Positions 9,025 to 15,540 of a DNA stretch of 15,540 nt are shown piece after piece. A program made the translations under genes and the position numbers. Origin of the DNA: Nitriliruptorales bacterium (GTDB lineage: Bacteria > Actinomycetota > Nitriliruptoria > Euzebyales > Egibacteraceae); contig SLAO01000162.1 of the NCBI GenBank assembly GCA_007126835.1, forward strand, positions 1-15,540, written 5' to 3'. The notes beneath the pieces are model-generated. The model searched no databases. It worked only from the letters and a program-made list of their open reading frames with translations, and had not been told where the DNA came from. How positions within the stretch are numbered: position 1 is the stretch's first letter; each line of letters starts with the position of its first letter.

Positions 9025-10520
9025 CCGACATCCCGTTGCTGTCCCACCGCATCGGCGGGCACCCTGCCTCCGGCGGGGCAGACTGGCAGCCGGTGACCGA
9101 CTCGGCCAGCGGCGATGTCGTCGCGCGCGTCCCGATGGGCGGCGCCGACGAGGTCGACCGGGCAGTCGCCGCTGCCCGTGCCGCCTGGCCGGCGTGGCGC
9201 GAGGCATCGCTGGCCAAGCGCTCCCAGGTGATGTTCGCCGCGCGTGAGCTGCTCAACGCTCGACGCGACGACCTCGTCGGGCTCGTCGTCCGCGAGCACG
9301 GCAAGGTCCGGGGCGACGCTGCCGGCGAGGTGCAGCGCGGCCTCGAGGTCGTCGAGTACGTCTGCGGACTGCCCCAGCTGTTAAAGGGCGAGTACAACGA
9401 GCAGATCTCGGGCGGGGTCGACACCACCTCGATCCGCCAGCCGATCGGCGTGGCCGCCGGCATCACGCCGTTCAACTTCCCGGTGATGGTCCCGCTGTGG
9501 ATGCTGCCGGTCGCCCTGGCATGCGGCAACGCGTTCATCCTCAAGCCGTCCGAAAAGGACCCCTCAGCCTCGCTGCTGATCGCCGACATCTTCGCCGAGG
9601 CCGGGCTGCCCGACGGGCTGCTCAACGTGGTGCTCGGTGGACGCGAAGCGGTCGACGCGCTGCTGACCCATGACGGGGTCGACGCGGTCAGCTTCGTCGG
9701 CTCCACCCCCGTTGCGACCTCCGTGCACCACACCGCAAGCCGAGCGGGCAAGCGCGTGCAAGCGCTCGGCGGTGCGAAGAACCACGCGGTGGTCCTGCCC
9801 GACGCCGACCCCGACGTCACCGCCGACGCGCTCGTCGGCGCCGCGTACGGCTCGGCGGGCGAGCGGTGCATGGCGATCTCGGCGGTGGTCGCCGTGGGCG
9901 ACGTCGGCGACCTCGTCGTCGGGGCGATCGCCGACCGCTTGAAAGCCCTGCGGGTCGGACCGGGCCTCGACGAGACCAGCGAGATGGGCCCGCTGATCAC
10001 CGCCGAGCACTGCGAACGGGTGGCCGGCTACGTCGACACCGGCGCCCTTGAAGGCGCCGCGCTCGTCCATGACGGCCGGGGGCTGTCCGTCGCCGGCCAC
10101 GAGGGCGGCCATTGGCTCGGGCCCACCCTGTTCGACCACGTCACCACCGACATGACGATCTACCGCGACGAGATCTTCGGGCCCGTGCTCGTCGTTCTGC
10201 GCGCCGACGATTTCGATTCGGCACTGGCGATCGTCAACGCCAACCGCTGGGCCAACGGCACCGCGGTGTTCACCGCCGACGGGGGCGCCGCCCGACGGTT
10301 CCAGCACGAAGTCGAGGTCGGCATGGTCGGCATCAACGTCCCCATCCCGGTGCCGATGGCCTACCACTCGTTCGGCGGCTGGAAGGACTCCCTGTACGGC
10401 GACCTCCACATCCACGGGCCCGACGGCATCCGCTTTTATACCCGCGGCAAGGTCGTCACCAGCCGGTGGCCTGGCCACCGACGCGCCGGCGTCGACCTCG
10501 GCTTCCCGACGTCGTCGTAA
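9021..10520 (+). CDS. iolA: Methylmalonate/malonate-semialdehyde dehydrogenase (CoA-acylating)
   Basis: The 499-residue protein is an aldehyde dehydrogenase of the MmsA/IolA subfamily. Visible are the NAD-binding segment GITPFNFPVMVPLWM (about 149-163), ILKPSEKDPSA, the subfamily motif QALGGAKNHAVVLPDAD (247-263), and AGERCMA around nucleophile C283. In the ALGGAKNH segment, residue 248 is Ala where hydrolytic aldehyde dehydrogenases have the general-base Glu of ELGGK, as expected for a CoA-dependent enzyme. The late GEVGMVGINVPIPVP-like stretch and SFGGWK are also typical. In the inositol route it turns malonate semialdehyde into acetyl-CoA and CO2, the final step; it may also serve valine breakdown (methylmalonate semialdehyde). 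GGAG five bases before the ATG and an ATGA overlap with iolD support the start. It is the last gene of this operon. Confidence 0.95.
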   Translation: MTDIPLLSHRIGGHPASGGADWQPVTDSASGDVVARVPMGGADEVDRAVAAARAAWPAWREASLAKRSQVMFAARELLNARRDDLVGLVVREHGKVRGDAAGEVQRGLEVVEYVCGLPQLLKGEYNEQISGGVDTTSIRQPIGVAAGITPFNFPVMVPLWMLPVALACGNAFILKPSEKDPSASLLIADIFAEAGLPDGLLNVVLGGREAVDALLTHDGVDAVSFVGSTPVATSVHHTASRAGKRVQALGGAKNHAVVLPDADPDVTADALVGAAYGSAGERCMAISAVVAVGDVGDLVVGAIADRLKALRVGPGLDETSEMGPLITAEHCERVAGYVDTGALEGAALVHDGRGLSVAGHEGGHWLGPTLFDHVTTDMTIYRDEIFGPVLVVLRADDFDSALAIVNANRWANGTAVFTADGGAARRFQHEVEVGMVGINVPIPVPMAYHSFGGWKDSLYGDLHIHGPDGIRFYTRGKVVTSRWPGHRRAGVDLGFPTSS

Positions 10521-10647
10521 TCCGCGAGCACGGGGTTGATCCGGGCCCCCTGCGAGGGAGAGTCGTCGGGCCCCCGCCCGCCATTCCCCCGTTCGCGCCA
10601 AGGACTTCCGACGCCTGGATGGGCTTCCTACCAGCCCCGTAGGAACA

Positions 10648-10676
10648 TTGACGCAACCCGAATATGCGGTTACATT
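10648..10676 (+). promoter_or_regulatory. Promoter of the ABC importer operon
   Basis: TTGACG (10648-10653) and TACATT (10671-10676) are separated by the ideal 17 bp. The -35 matches five of six consensus positions and the -10 four of six. The start of transcription would be near 10683, about 60 bases before the binding-protein ATG. It is the best promoter match seen in the window and separates this operon from iolEBDA. Confidence 0.6.
10655..10671. repeat. AACC-N9-GGTT inverted repeat inside the importer promoter spacer
   Basis: AACC at 10655-10658 and GGTT at 10668-10671 flank a 9-bp AT-rich centre and fall between the -35 and -10 hexamers, where repressors often bind. The arms are short, so this is tentative. 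Confidence 0.25.
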
Positions 10677-10700
10677 CTAATGACCGGACAAAGTACTGTG

Positions 10701-10720
10701 CCACCATGCCACAGGGGTGG
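10701..10720 (+). repeat. CCACC-N10-GGTGG inverted repeat in the importer leader
   Basis: CCACC at 10701-10705 and GGTGG at 10716-10720 form a perfect 5-bp stem with a 10-base loop. It ends about 11 bases before the GGAGGGG ribosome site, so it could be an operator or a leader hairpin. Evidence is only the symmetry. Confidence 0.25.
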
Positions 10721-10743
10721 ACCTAGAAGCGAGTGGAGGGGTC

Positions 10744-12237
10744 ATGGCAAGGCCAAGGTGGTTCACGTCGATGCGGCTGCTCGTCATCCTGCTCGCAGCG
10801 CTCGTTGCGTTGAGTGCCTGCGCGGAGGACGAAGCGGCCGAGGTTGACGACGATGCGCCCGAGGAGGACGTCGACGACGACGCGGTCGACGACGACGATG
10901 AGGACGCGGTGGAGGACGACGACACCGCCGAGGCGGAGCCGGACGGGGATCCGATCGAGATCACGATCCTCGAGAACGCGGTACGGGGCGGGAAGAACTC
11001 CGTCACCGCCGATTGGCTCCACGAGGACGTCATCCCTGCGTTCGAGGAGATGATGGCCGAGGAGGGGCGTGACGTCACCGTCAACTTCGAAGAGACCGGC
11101 GTCGAAGACGAGGACTACAAGACCCAGATCGCGCTCGACCTGTCGGTCGGCGAGGGCGCGGACGTGATGGGCTTCGACCAGTTCTGGGTCAGCGAGTTCT
11201 ACGCCGCGGGCTACCTCGAGCCGCTCGACCAGGTCGTCGGCGACGAAGTCCACGACTGGGAGGGCTGGGACAACATCCCCGAGGCCGTTGCCGGCGGATT
11301 CGAACTCGACGGCGAGCAGTTCGGCATCCCGTTTGGCACCGACGGCCGGGTCATCTACTACCGCCAGGACATCTTCGAGGACGCCGGCCTCGACCCCGAG
11401 TGGAACCCCTCCAGCTGGGAGGACATCCTCGAGACCGGCCGGCAGCTGGCCGACGCCAACCCCGACGTGATCCCGCTGCAGTGGAACGCGGGCACCTCGA
11501 TGGGTGAGGCGACGACCATGCAGGGCTTCCTACCGCTGGTCTACGGCACCGGCACCGACATCTACGATGGCGGATGGCTCGGCGAGAGCCCGGAGTTGCA
11601 GCAGGTTCTCGAGCTCTACGAGACCATCTACGTGGAGGAGGAGCTCGGCGACGCCGACCTGCAGCTGCGCTCGGACGCTCGTGACCGCTCGATGGAGATG
11701 TTCGCGGACGGCGAGATCGCCGTCCTGGCCGAGGGCGACTGGTTCTGGCGGGCCGTCATCGAGCCCGAGGAGGGCCTGTTCCCGGTGGAGGACCGCGACG
11801 ACGTCGTCGGCTACACGATGATCCCAGCCATGGAGCCAGGTTCCGGCATCCGTGGCCAGGACTTCGTCAGTGCCTCCGGTGGGACCGGCCGGGTCCTGAA
11901 CCCGGCTTCCGACCACCCGGACGTGGCCTGGGAGTTCCTGTCCTACACGGGCTCGGAGGAAGCGGTCGCCGCCTTCGTCGAGCGCGAGCCCCGCATCACC
12001 GCTCGCGAGGACGTCAACGAGTACGCCGTCGACGATGACCCGCTCCTGGTCTTCATCGCCGAGGAGGTCCTCGACGTCACCGAGTACCGTCCGGGCTTCG
12101 AGGAGTATCCGCAGATCTCCGAGGAGCTGCAGCTGATGAGCGAGAACGTGGTCTCCGGTCGCGAGAGCGTCCAGGAAGCCATGGAGCGCTATGAGTCCTC
12201 GCTCGAGAGCATCGTCGGCGCTGACGAGATCCGCTAG
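10744..12237 (+). CDS. Sugar ABC transporter substrate-binding lipoprotein (CUT1 / family 1 type)
   Basis: From ATG 10744 the protein has 497 residues. It has a lipoprotein signal: a basic start, hydrophobic residues 11-22 and lipobox LSAC with C26 as the lipidated cysteine. Residues 27-70 form an extraordinarily acidic tether, 27 of 44 being Asp or Glu. From about 71 the mature domain follows the extracellular solute-binding protein family 1 pattern (FDQFWVSEFYAAGYLEPLD; FGIPFGTDGRVIYYRQDIFEDAGLDPEWNPSSWEDIL; NPASDHPDVAWEFLSY). It should capture a sugar, polyol or derivative outside the cell and deliver it to the two permeases just downstream. The frame opens earlier at GTG 10717, but ATG 10744 follows a GGAGGGG site and gives a proper signal peptide. 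Substrate is unknown; inositol or an inositol derivative is a guess from the neighbours. Confidence 0.9.
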   Translation: MARPRWFTSMRLLVILLAALVALSACAEDEAAEVDDDAPEEDVDDDAVDDDDEDAVEDDDTAEAEPDGDPIEITILENAVRGGKNSVTADWLHEDVIPAFEEMMAEEGRDVTVNFEETGVEDEDYKTQIALDLSVGEGADVMGFDQFWVSEFYAAGYLEPLDQVVGDEVHDWEGWDNIPEAVAGGFELDGEQFGIPFGTDGRVIYYRQDIFEDAGLDPEWNPSSWEDILETGRQLADANPDVIPLQWNAGTSMGEATTMQGFLPLVYGTGTDIYDGGWLGESPELQQVLELYETIYVEEELGDADLQLRSDARDRSMEMFADGEIAVLAEGDWFWRAVIEPEEGLFPVEDRDDVVGYTMIPAMEPGSGIRGQDFVSASGGTGRVLNPASDHPDVAWEFLSYTGSEEAVAAFVEREPRITAREDVNEYAVDDDPLLVFIAEEVLDVTEYRPGFEEYPQISEELQLMSENVVSGRESVQEAMERYESSLESIVGADEIR

Positions 12238-12243
12238 CCGCTG

Positions 12244-13206
12244 ATGCGAACGACCGATCAGGCCGGCGACGTCGAAGGCGGCGAGCCCGTCCCCGACGAC
12301 GCGGAGCCCTCCGACGAGGCGCAGGACCGCGCCGGTGGTGCGACCATCCTTGGTCGCATCACCGCGAGCGGGTTCATCGCGCCGGCCGCCGGCCTGATCG
12401 GCATCTTCCTGATCTTCCCGGCCCTGTGGACGCTCTACCTGGGGCTGACCGACGTCCGGTTGACCGGCGCCGCAGCGGCTGACCCGCAGTTCGTCGGGCT
12501 CGACAACTACACGGCAGCGCTGCAGGACTCGCTGTTCTGGAACGCGTTGGTCGTCACGCTGATCTTCGTGCTCGGCTCGGCGATCGTGGGGCAGACGGTC
12601 CTCGGGTTCACCCTCGCCTGGGTGCTGCGGGGCTGGCGCAGCCGTACGCGCCAGGTCATCGAAGTGCTCGTCATCCTGGCGTGGATCATGCCCGGCTCGG
12701 TGGTGGCGTTCCTGTGGATCGCCTTCCTCGACGGGCGGGACGGCACGCTCAACGCGATGCTGCCGTTCGTGACCGACACCGAGTGGCTGCTCGAGAACCC
12801 GCTGACGTCGATCATCGTCTTCAACACCTGGCGAGGGACGGCCTTCGCGATGCTGCTGTTCGGCGCCGCCATCAACAGCATCCCGCCGTCGCACTTAGAG
12901 ACCGCTCGGCTGGCGGGGGCAAGTGGCTGGCAGCAGCTGCGCGACGTCGTGCTGCCCCGGATCCGGGGACACCTGCTCACGGCCCTGCTGCTGTTGAGCA
13001 TGTGGACGTTCAACCTGTTCACGCCCTACCTGCTGACGCAGGGGGGGCCAAACTTCGAAACCGAGATCCTGCCGATCTACGTGTTCCGGGAGGCTTTCAA
13101 CTTCGGCAGGCTGGGCTACGGGGCGGCGATATCGGCCATCATGCTGCTCATCAACCTGCTGATCGCGCTGTTCTACATCCACGTCCTGCGGGAGAGGAAC
13201 TCGTGA
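12244..13206 (+). CDS. Sugar ABC transporter permease, MalF/UgpA type
   Basis: The 320-residue protein has an acidic cytoplasmic N-terminus (1-35) and about six membrane segments near 43-66, 101-125, 139-162, 187-210, 245-262 and 295-313. The EAA loop that docks the ATPase is present as ETARLAGASGWQQLRDVVLPRIRG (219-242, split by the conserved G at 225). The segment FTPYLLTQGGPNFETEILPIYVF (about 259-281) is typical of the MalF/UgpA subfamily of CUT1 importers. It should pair with the next gene product to form the membrane channel. The ATG is 6 bases after the binding-protein stop and has no obvious ribosome site, so it is probably read by coupled translation. Its TGA overlaps the GTG of the next permease. 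Confidence 0.92.
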   Translation: MRTTDQAGDVEGGEPVPDDAEPSDEAQDRAGGATILGRITASGFIAPAAGLIGIFLIFPALWTLYLGLTDVRLTGAAAADPQFVGLDNYTAALQDSLFWNALVVTLIFVLGSAIVGQTVLGFTLAWVLRGWRSRTRQVIEVLVILAWIMPGSVVAFLWIAFLDGRDGTLNAMLPFVTDTEWLLENPLTSIIVFNTWRGTAFAMLLFGAAINSIPPSHLETARLAGASGWQQLRDVVLPRIRGHLLTALLLLSMWTFNLFTPYLLTQGGPNFETEILPIYVFREAFNFGRLGYGAAISAIMLLINLLIALFYIHVLRERNS

Positions 13207-14084
13207 GCGCGCCCACCCGTCGGCACGAACCGGTGCGACCGGCGGCTCCGCCCGCTCGGGTCGTGGTCCGCGCCGTGGTCGGTCGGATCGGCTTCTACGC
13301 CTTCGTGGCCGTTGCCGGGCTGTTCTTCGCGGTCCCGATGCTCTGGCTGGTCCTGGCGCCCTTCGACGCCACGCCGGGCCTGGCGGCAGAGATCCCCTCC
13401 TCGGTCACGCTCGACAACTTCCGCGCGGTGCTCGAGAACCCGTTCGCGCTGCGCTCTCTGTGGAACTCGCTGTTGCTGTCGGTGATCACCACGCTGTTGA
13501 TCATCGCCGCGGCGGCGCTGTCGGCCTACGCCCTCAGCCGCGTGCGCATCCCCGGCCGGGACCTCATGCTCTACGTCCTGCTGTTGTTCAGCGCGGTGGT
13601 CACCGGCACCGCGGCCATGGTGCCCATCTTCCGCCTGGTGTTCGAGCTCGGCCTGATCAACCGGCACGTGGGCGTGGTCCTCGTGCTCGCCGGGGGCTTG
13701 CTGCCGGCCGGGGTGTTCATCTTGAAGGACTTCATGGACGGGCTGCCCCGCAGCTACGAGGAGTCTGCTCTCGTAGCGGGCGCCTCGAGCTTCCAGGTGC
13801 TGCGCGACATCGTCACGCCGGTTGTGCGCCCTGGGCTGGCGGTCATCGGTGTGTGGGCTCTCGTGCAGGTGTGGGGCGACTTCCTGGTGCCGTTCATCCT
13901 GCTGCGCGACCCGAACCTGTCGCCCGCCGCCGTGGTGATGTTCAACTTCTACACCGAGGGGGGCACCGCCAACATCCCGCTGCTGGCCGCCTTCTCGCTG
14001 CTGTACACGCTCCCCGTGGTGGCCCTGTACCTGTTCGTCAATCGCCGGTACGGGTTCCGCTTCTATGGAGGGATCAAGAGCTGA
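13203..14084 (+). CDS. Sugar ABC transporter permease, MalG/UgpE type
   Basis: The frame is open far upstream inside the previous gene, but the real start is GTG 13203: it forms a GTGA overlap with the preceding stop and follows GAGAGGAAC at good spacing. That gives 293 residues, normal for MalG/UgpE permeases. After a basic, Pro-rich N-terminus there are about six membrane segments (near 31-52, 87-110, 122-143, 157-175, 211-233 and 259-279). The EAA loop is EESALVAGASSFQVLRDIVTP (186-206). SAYALSRVRIPGRD (107-120) and GGLLPAGVFILKDFMDGLP (164-182) are typical of this subfamily. The C-terminal YGFRFYGGIKS resembles the usual end of these proteins. With the MalF-type partner it forms the channel for the captured substrate. 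Confidence 0.92.
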   Translation: MSAPTRRHEPVRPAAPPARVVVRAVVGRIGFYAFVAVAGLFFAVPMLWLVLAPFDATPGLAAEIPSSVTLDNFRAVLENPFALRSLWNSLLLSVITTLLIIAAAALSAYALSRVRIPGRDLMLYVLLLFSAVVTGTAAMVPIFRLVFELGLINRHVGVVLVLAGGLLPAGVFILKDFMDGLPRSYEESALVAGASSFQVLRDIVTPVVRPGLAVIGVWALVQVWGDFLVPFILLRDPNLSPAAVVMFNFYTEGGTANIPLLAAFSLLYTLPVVALYLFVNRRYGFRFYGGIKS

Positions 14085-14085
14085 C

Positions 14086-15195
14086 ATGGCTGAAGTCCGA
14101 ATCGAAGGCCTCACGAAGCGCTTCCCAGGCGGGGTGCAAGCCGTCGACGACCTCGACCTTGACATCGAGGACGGCGAGTTCTTCTCGTTGCTCGGCCCGA
14201 GCGGGTGCGGCAAGACCACGTTGCTGCGCAGCATCGCCGGCCTCGAGACGCCCACCGCGGGCCGGATCAGCATCGGTGAGCAGGACGTCACGCGCATCCC
14301 CCCGGGGGAGCGCGACGTCGCGATGGTCTTCCAGGACTACGCCCTCTACCCGCACATGGAGGTCGTGGACAACATCGCCTACCCGCTCAAGGTGCGCAAG
14401 CACAGCAAGTCCGATCGCCATCGGCGCGCGGGCGAAGCAGCCGAGAGCCTATCCCTCGGTGAGCTGCTCAACCGGCGCCCCGCCGCGCTGTCGGGGGGGC
14501 AGCAGCAACGGGTCGCCGTAGCGCGAGCCGTGGCGCACGAACCGAGTGTGTTCCTGTTCGACGAGCCGCTGTCGAATCTCGACGCGCGGCTGCGGCTCGA
14601 GGCGCGGACCTTCCTCAAGCGGCTCCAGGGCGACCTCGGCGTCAGCACCGTGTACGTCACCCACGACCAGTCCGAGGCCCTAGCCCTAAGCGACCGCATG
14701 GCGGTGATGAAAGACGGCCGCATCCGTCAGATCGGGGCCCCCGAGGAGGTCTTCAGCCGCCCCACGGACCTGTTCGTGGCCAGCTTCATCGGCTCGGTGC
14801 CCATGAACCTGCTGGCGAGCACCACGACGGCGGACGGCGGGTTGGAGCTGGCCGGCCAGCGCGTCCCCGTGCCCGGTCCCTACGAGGGCATGCTTGAACC
14901 CAACCGATCGGTGACTTTCGGAGCGCGCCCGGAGCACGGGAGCCTGACGCCACCCGACACCCCAGGGGCCATGACCGGGCTCGCTGTCGTCGCCGAGCTG
15001 CTGGGCACCGAGCACCTGGTCACGGTGGAGTGCGGCGACGTCATGGTGCGCGTCGTCACATCCGATCCCCCCACGCCGGGCGAGCCCGTCGGGGTGCGAT
15101 TCGAGGAGGCCTGGGTGCTGCTCTTCGACACCGAGGACGAGCAGCTGATCCGACGGGAGCCGGCCGCCGCCGGGGACGTCCGGTCCACGGGGTGA
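14086..15195 (+). CDS. ABC transporter ATP-binding protein, UgpC/MalK type
   Basis: The 369-residue ATPase energises the importer. Motifs in order: Walker A GPSGCGKTT (37-45), Q-loop VFQDYALYPHM with Q83, signature LSGGQQQR (135-142), Walker B VFLFDEP (155-161), D-loop SNLDA (163-167) and H-loop VTHDQSEAL with H193. Residues from about 235 on match the C-terminal regulatory/TOBE region of the UgpC/MalK group, at the usual total length. The ATG at 14086, one base after the permease stop, was chosen because it gives the normal MAEVRIEGLTKRF start; an in-frame ATG at 14065 lies inside the permease gene. Such ATPases are often shared by several CUT1 importers in Actinobacteria, but here the gene is part of the transporter operon. 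Its TGA overlaps the GTG of the next gene. Confidence 0.95.
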   Translation: MAEVRIEGLTKRFPGGVQAVDDLDLDIEDGEFFSLLGPSGCGKTTLLRSIAGLETPTAGRISIGEQDVTRIPPGERDVAMVFQDYALYPHMEVVDNIAYPLKVRKHSKSDRHRRAGEAAESLSLGELLNRRPAALSGGQQQRVAVARAVAHEPSVFLFDEPLSNLDARLRLEARTFLKRLQGDLGVSTVYVTHDQSEALALSDRMAVMKDGRIRQIGAPEEVFSRPTDLFVASFIGSVPMNLLASTTTADGGLELAGQRVPVPGPYEGMLEPNRSVTFGARPEHGSLTPPDTPGAMTGLAVVAELLGTEHLVTVECGDVMVRVVTSDPPTPGEPVGVRFEEAWVLLFDTEDEQLIRREPAAAGDVRSTG

Positions 15196-15540
15196 GCCAG
15201 GGTTCGCGCGAGGGACTCGCCACGCCCGAGGAGCGACGCGAGCGCCCTCACCAGTACGTGGAGGTGCCCGTCCCCGCTGGCGCGCCTGCGCTGACCGTCG
15301 AGCTGGACTACCGCCGGGAAGCCGGCGTCATCGACTTGGGCGTGTTCGATCCCGATGGGGCGTTTCGAGGCTACTCGGGGGGCGCGCGAGACCGGTTCGT
15401 GATCACCGTCGACGCTGCGACCCCGGGCTACCTGCCAGGGCCGCTGCCGGCGGGGGAATGGCGCGTGTTCCTGCGGTTGCACGAGGTGCCGGCGGGGGGC
15501 CTGCCCTGGGCGGTGCGTTGGTCGACATCGCCGGCGGCGC
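15192..15540 (+). CDS. N-terminal part of a CehA/McbA-type PHP metallohydrolase (cut by window end)
   Basis: The frame starts at GTG 15192 in a GTGA overlap with the ATPase gene and stays open to the end of the window, giving 116 residues. The visible part (RPHQYVEVPVPAGAP, LDYRREAGVIDLGVFDPDG, FRGYSGGARDRFVIT, ATPGYLPGPLPAGEWRVFL) looks like the beta-sandwich N-terminal domain that precedes the PHP metal-dependent phosphoesterase domain in CehA/McbA-family proteins. The catalytic HxH metal motif would lie beyond the window, so activity cannot be judged here. Known members cleave esters or carbamates (the carbaryl hydrolases that name the family) or phosphoesters. Coupling to an importer suggests it processes the imported compound; no signal peptide is visible, so it is probably cytoplasmic. 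The family call comes from pattern recall of the N-terminal region only. Confidence 0.65.
   Translation, partial: MSQGSREGLATPEERRERPHQYVEVPVPAGAPALTVELDYRREAGVIDLGVFDPDGAFRGYSGGARDRFVITVDAATPGYLPGPLPAGEWRVFLRLHEVPAGGLPWAVRWSTSPAA

Larger units (their letters stand above)
10521..10743. other. Gap between iolA and the ABC importer operon
   Basis: This 223-bp stretch holds two direct copies of CGGGCCCCC (10542-10550 and 10567-10575), whose GGGCCC cores could pair into a hairpin, and a GGGCT-N7-AGCCC hairpin (10621-10637). Neither is followed by a T run, so a classical terminator for iolA is not evident. The right half is AT-richer and carries the promoter annotated separately. No gene was recognised. 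Confidence 0.6.

Noticed and set aside
7003..9207. A 734-codon open frame on the - strand opposite iolD
   Set aside because: It is antisense to a complete IolD with all ThDP motifs. Its predicted protein is rich in Arg/Gly/Ala/His without recognisable motifs, the usual product of high-GC third positions.
10542..10575. Paired GGGCCC repeats after iolA as an intrinsic terminator
   Set aside because: The cores could pair, but the loop is long and no T run follows; kept only as a note in the gap entry.
10706..10726. A six-residue upstream reading frame (MPQGWT) in the importer leader
   Set aside because: There is no ribosome site before its ATG and the sequence suggests no attenuation peptide.
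12681..13202. An extended N-terminus of the second permease inside the first permease gene
   Set aside because: The extra residues are an out-of-frame shadow of the first permease; GTG 13203 has a ribosome site and gives a normal MalG-type length.

Overview
The window is high-GC DNA (strong G/C at third codon positions, GTG starts, ATGA/GTGA gene overlaps) from what looks like an actinobacterium. A very acidic linker in the exported lipoprotein hints at a salt-adapted lineage, possibly Nitriliruptoria-like. That placement is inference; there is no rRNA or marker gene here.

Layout. Bases 1-1226 hold the end of an alpha/beta hydrolase and a translationally coupled, membrane-anchored SGNH/GDSL esterase on the + strand. 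Facing it on the - strand (5071 down to 1213) are a GntR/UTRA repressor, a fused 5-dehydro-2-deoxygluconokinase (IolC) plus DUF2090 aldolase-like protein, and a class I FbaB-type aldolase with its own promoter candidate. The esterase and aldolase genes overlap tail to tail by 14 bp. A 232-bp divergent regulatory region (5072-5303) carries promoter-like and operator-like repeats. Next, on the + strand, comes a tightly coupled operon iolE-iolB-iolD-iolA/mmsA (5304-10520), each junction a 4-base ATGA overlap. After a 223-bp gap with a good sigma70-type promoter, a second + operon encodes a CUT1-type ABC importer (lipoprotein binding protein, two permeases, UgpC/MalK-type ATPase). The last gene, GTGA-coupled and cut by the window edge, looks like a CehA/McbA-type PHP metallohydrolase.

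How it works together. IolE, IolD, IolB, IolC, a 2-deoxy-5-keto-gluconate-6-phosphate aldolase and IolA form the classical myo-inositol route from 2-keto-myo-inositol (inosose) to dihydroxyacetone phosphate and acetyl-CoA. The first enzyme, inositol dehydrogenase (IolG), is not in the window. The GntR/UTRA protein is the likely local repressor. The ABC operon is a plausible uptake system for inositol or an inositol-containing compound, with the PHP protein perhaps releasing the sugar; that link rests on position only.

Most of the window is a recognisable inositol catabolic island. The less ordinary points are two candidate aldolases for one step, the PHP hydrolase coupled to the importer, sequence elements shared by the two promoter regions, and the acidic tether of the binding protein. 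No tRNA, rRNA, CRISPR, insertion sequence or integrase was seen, and no gene-free stretch exceeds 300 bp.
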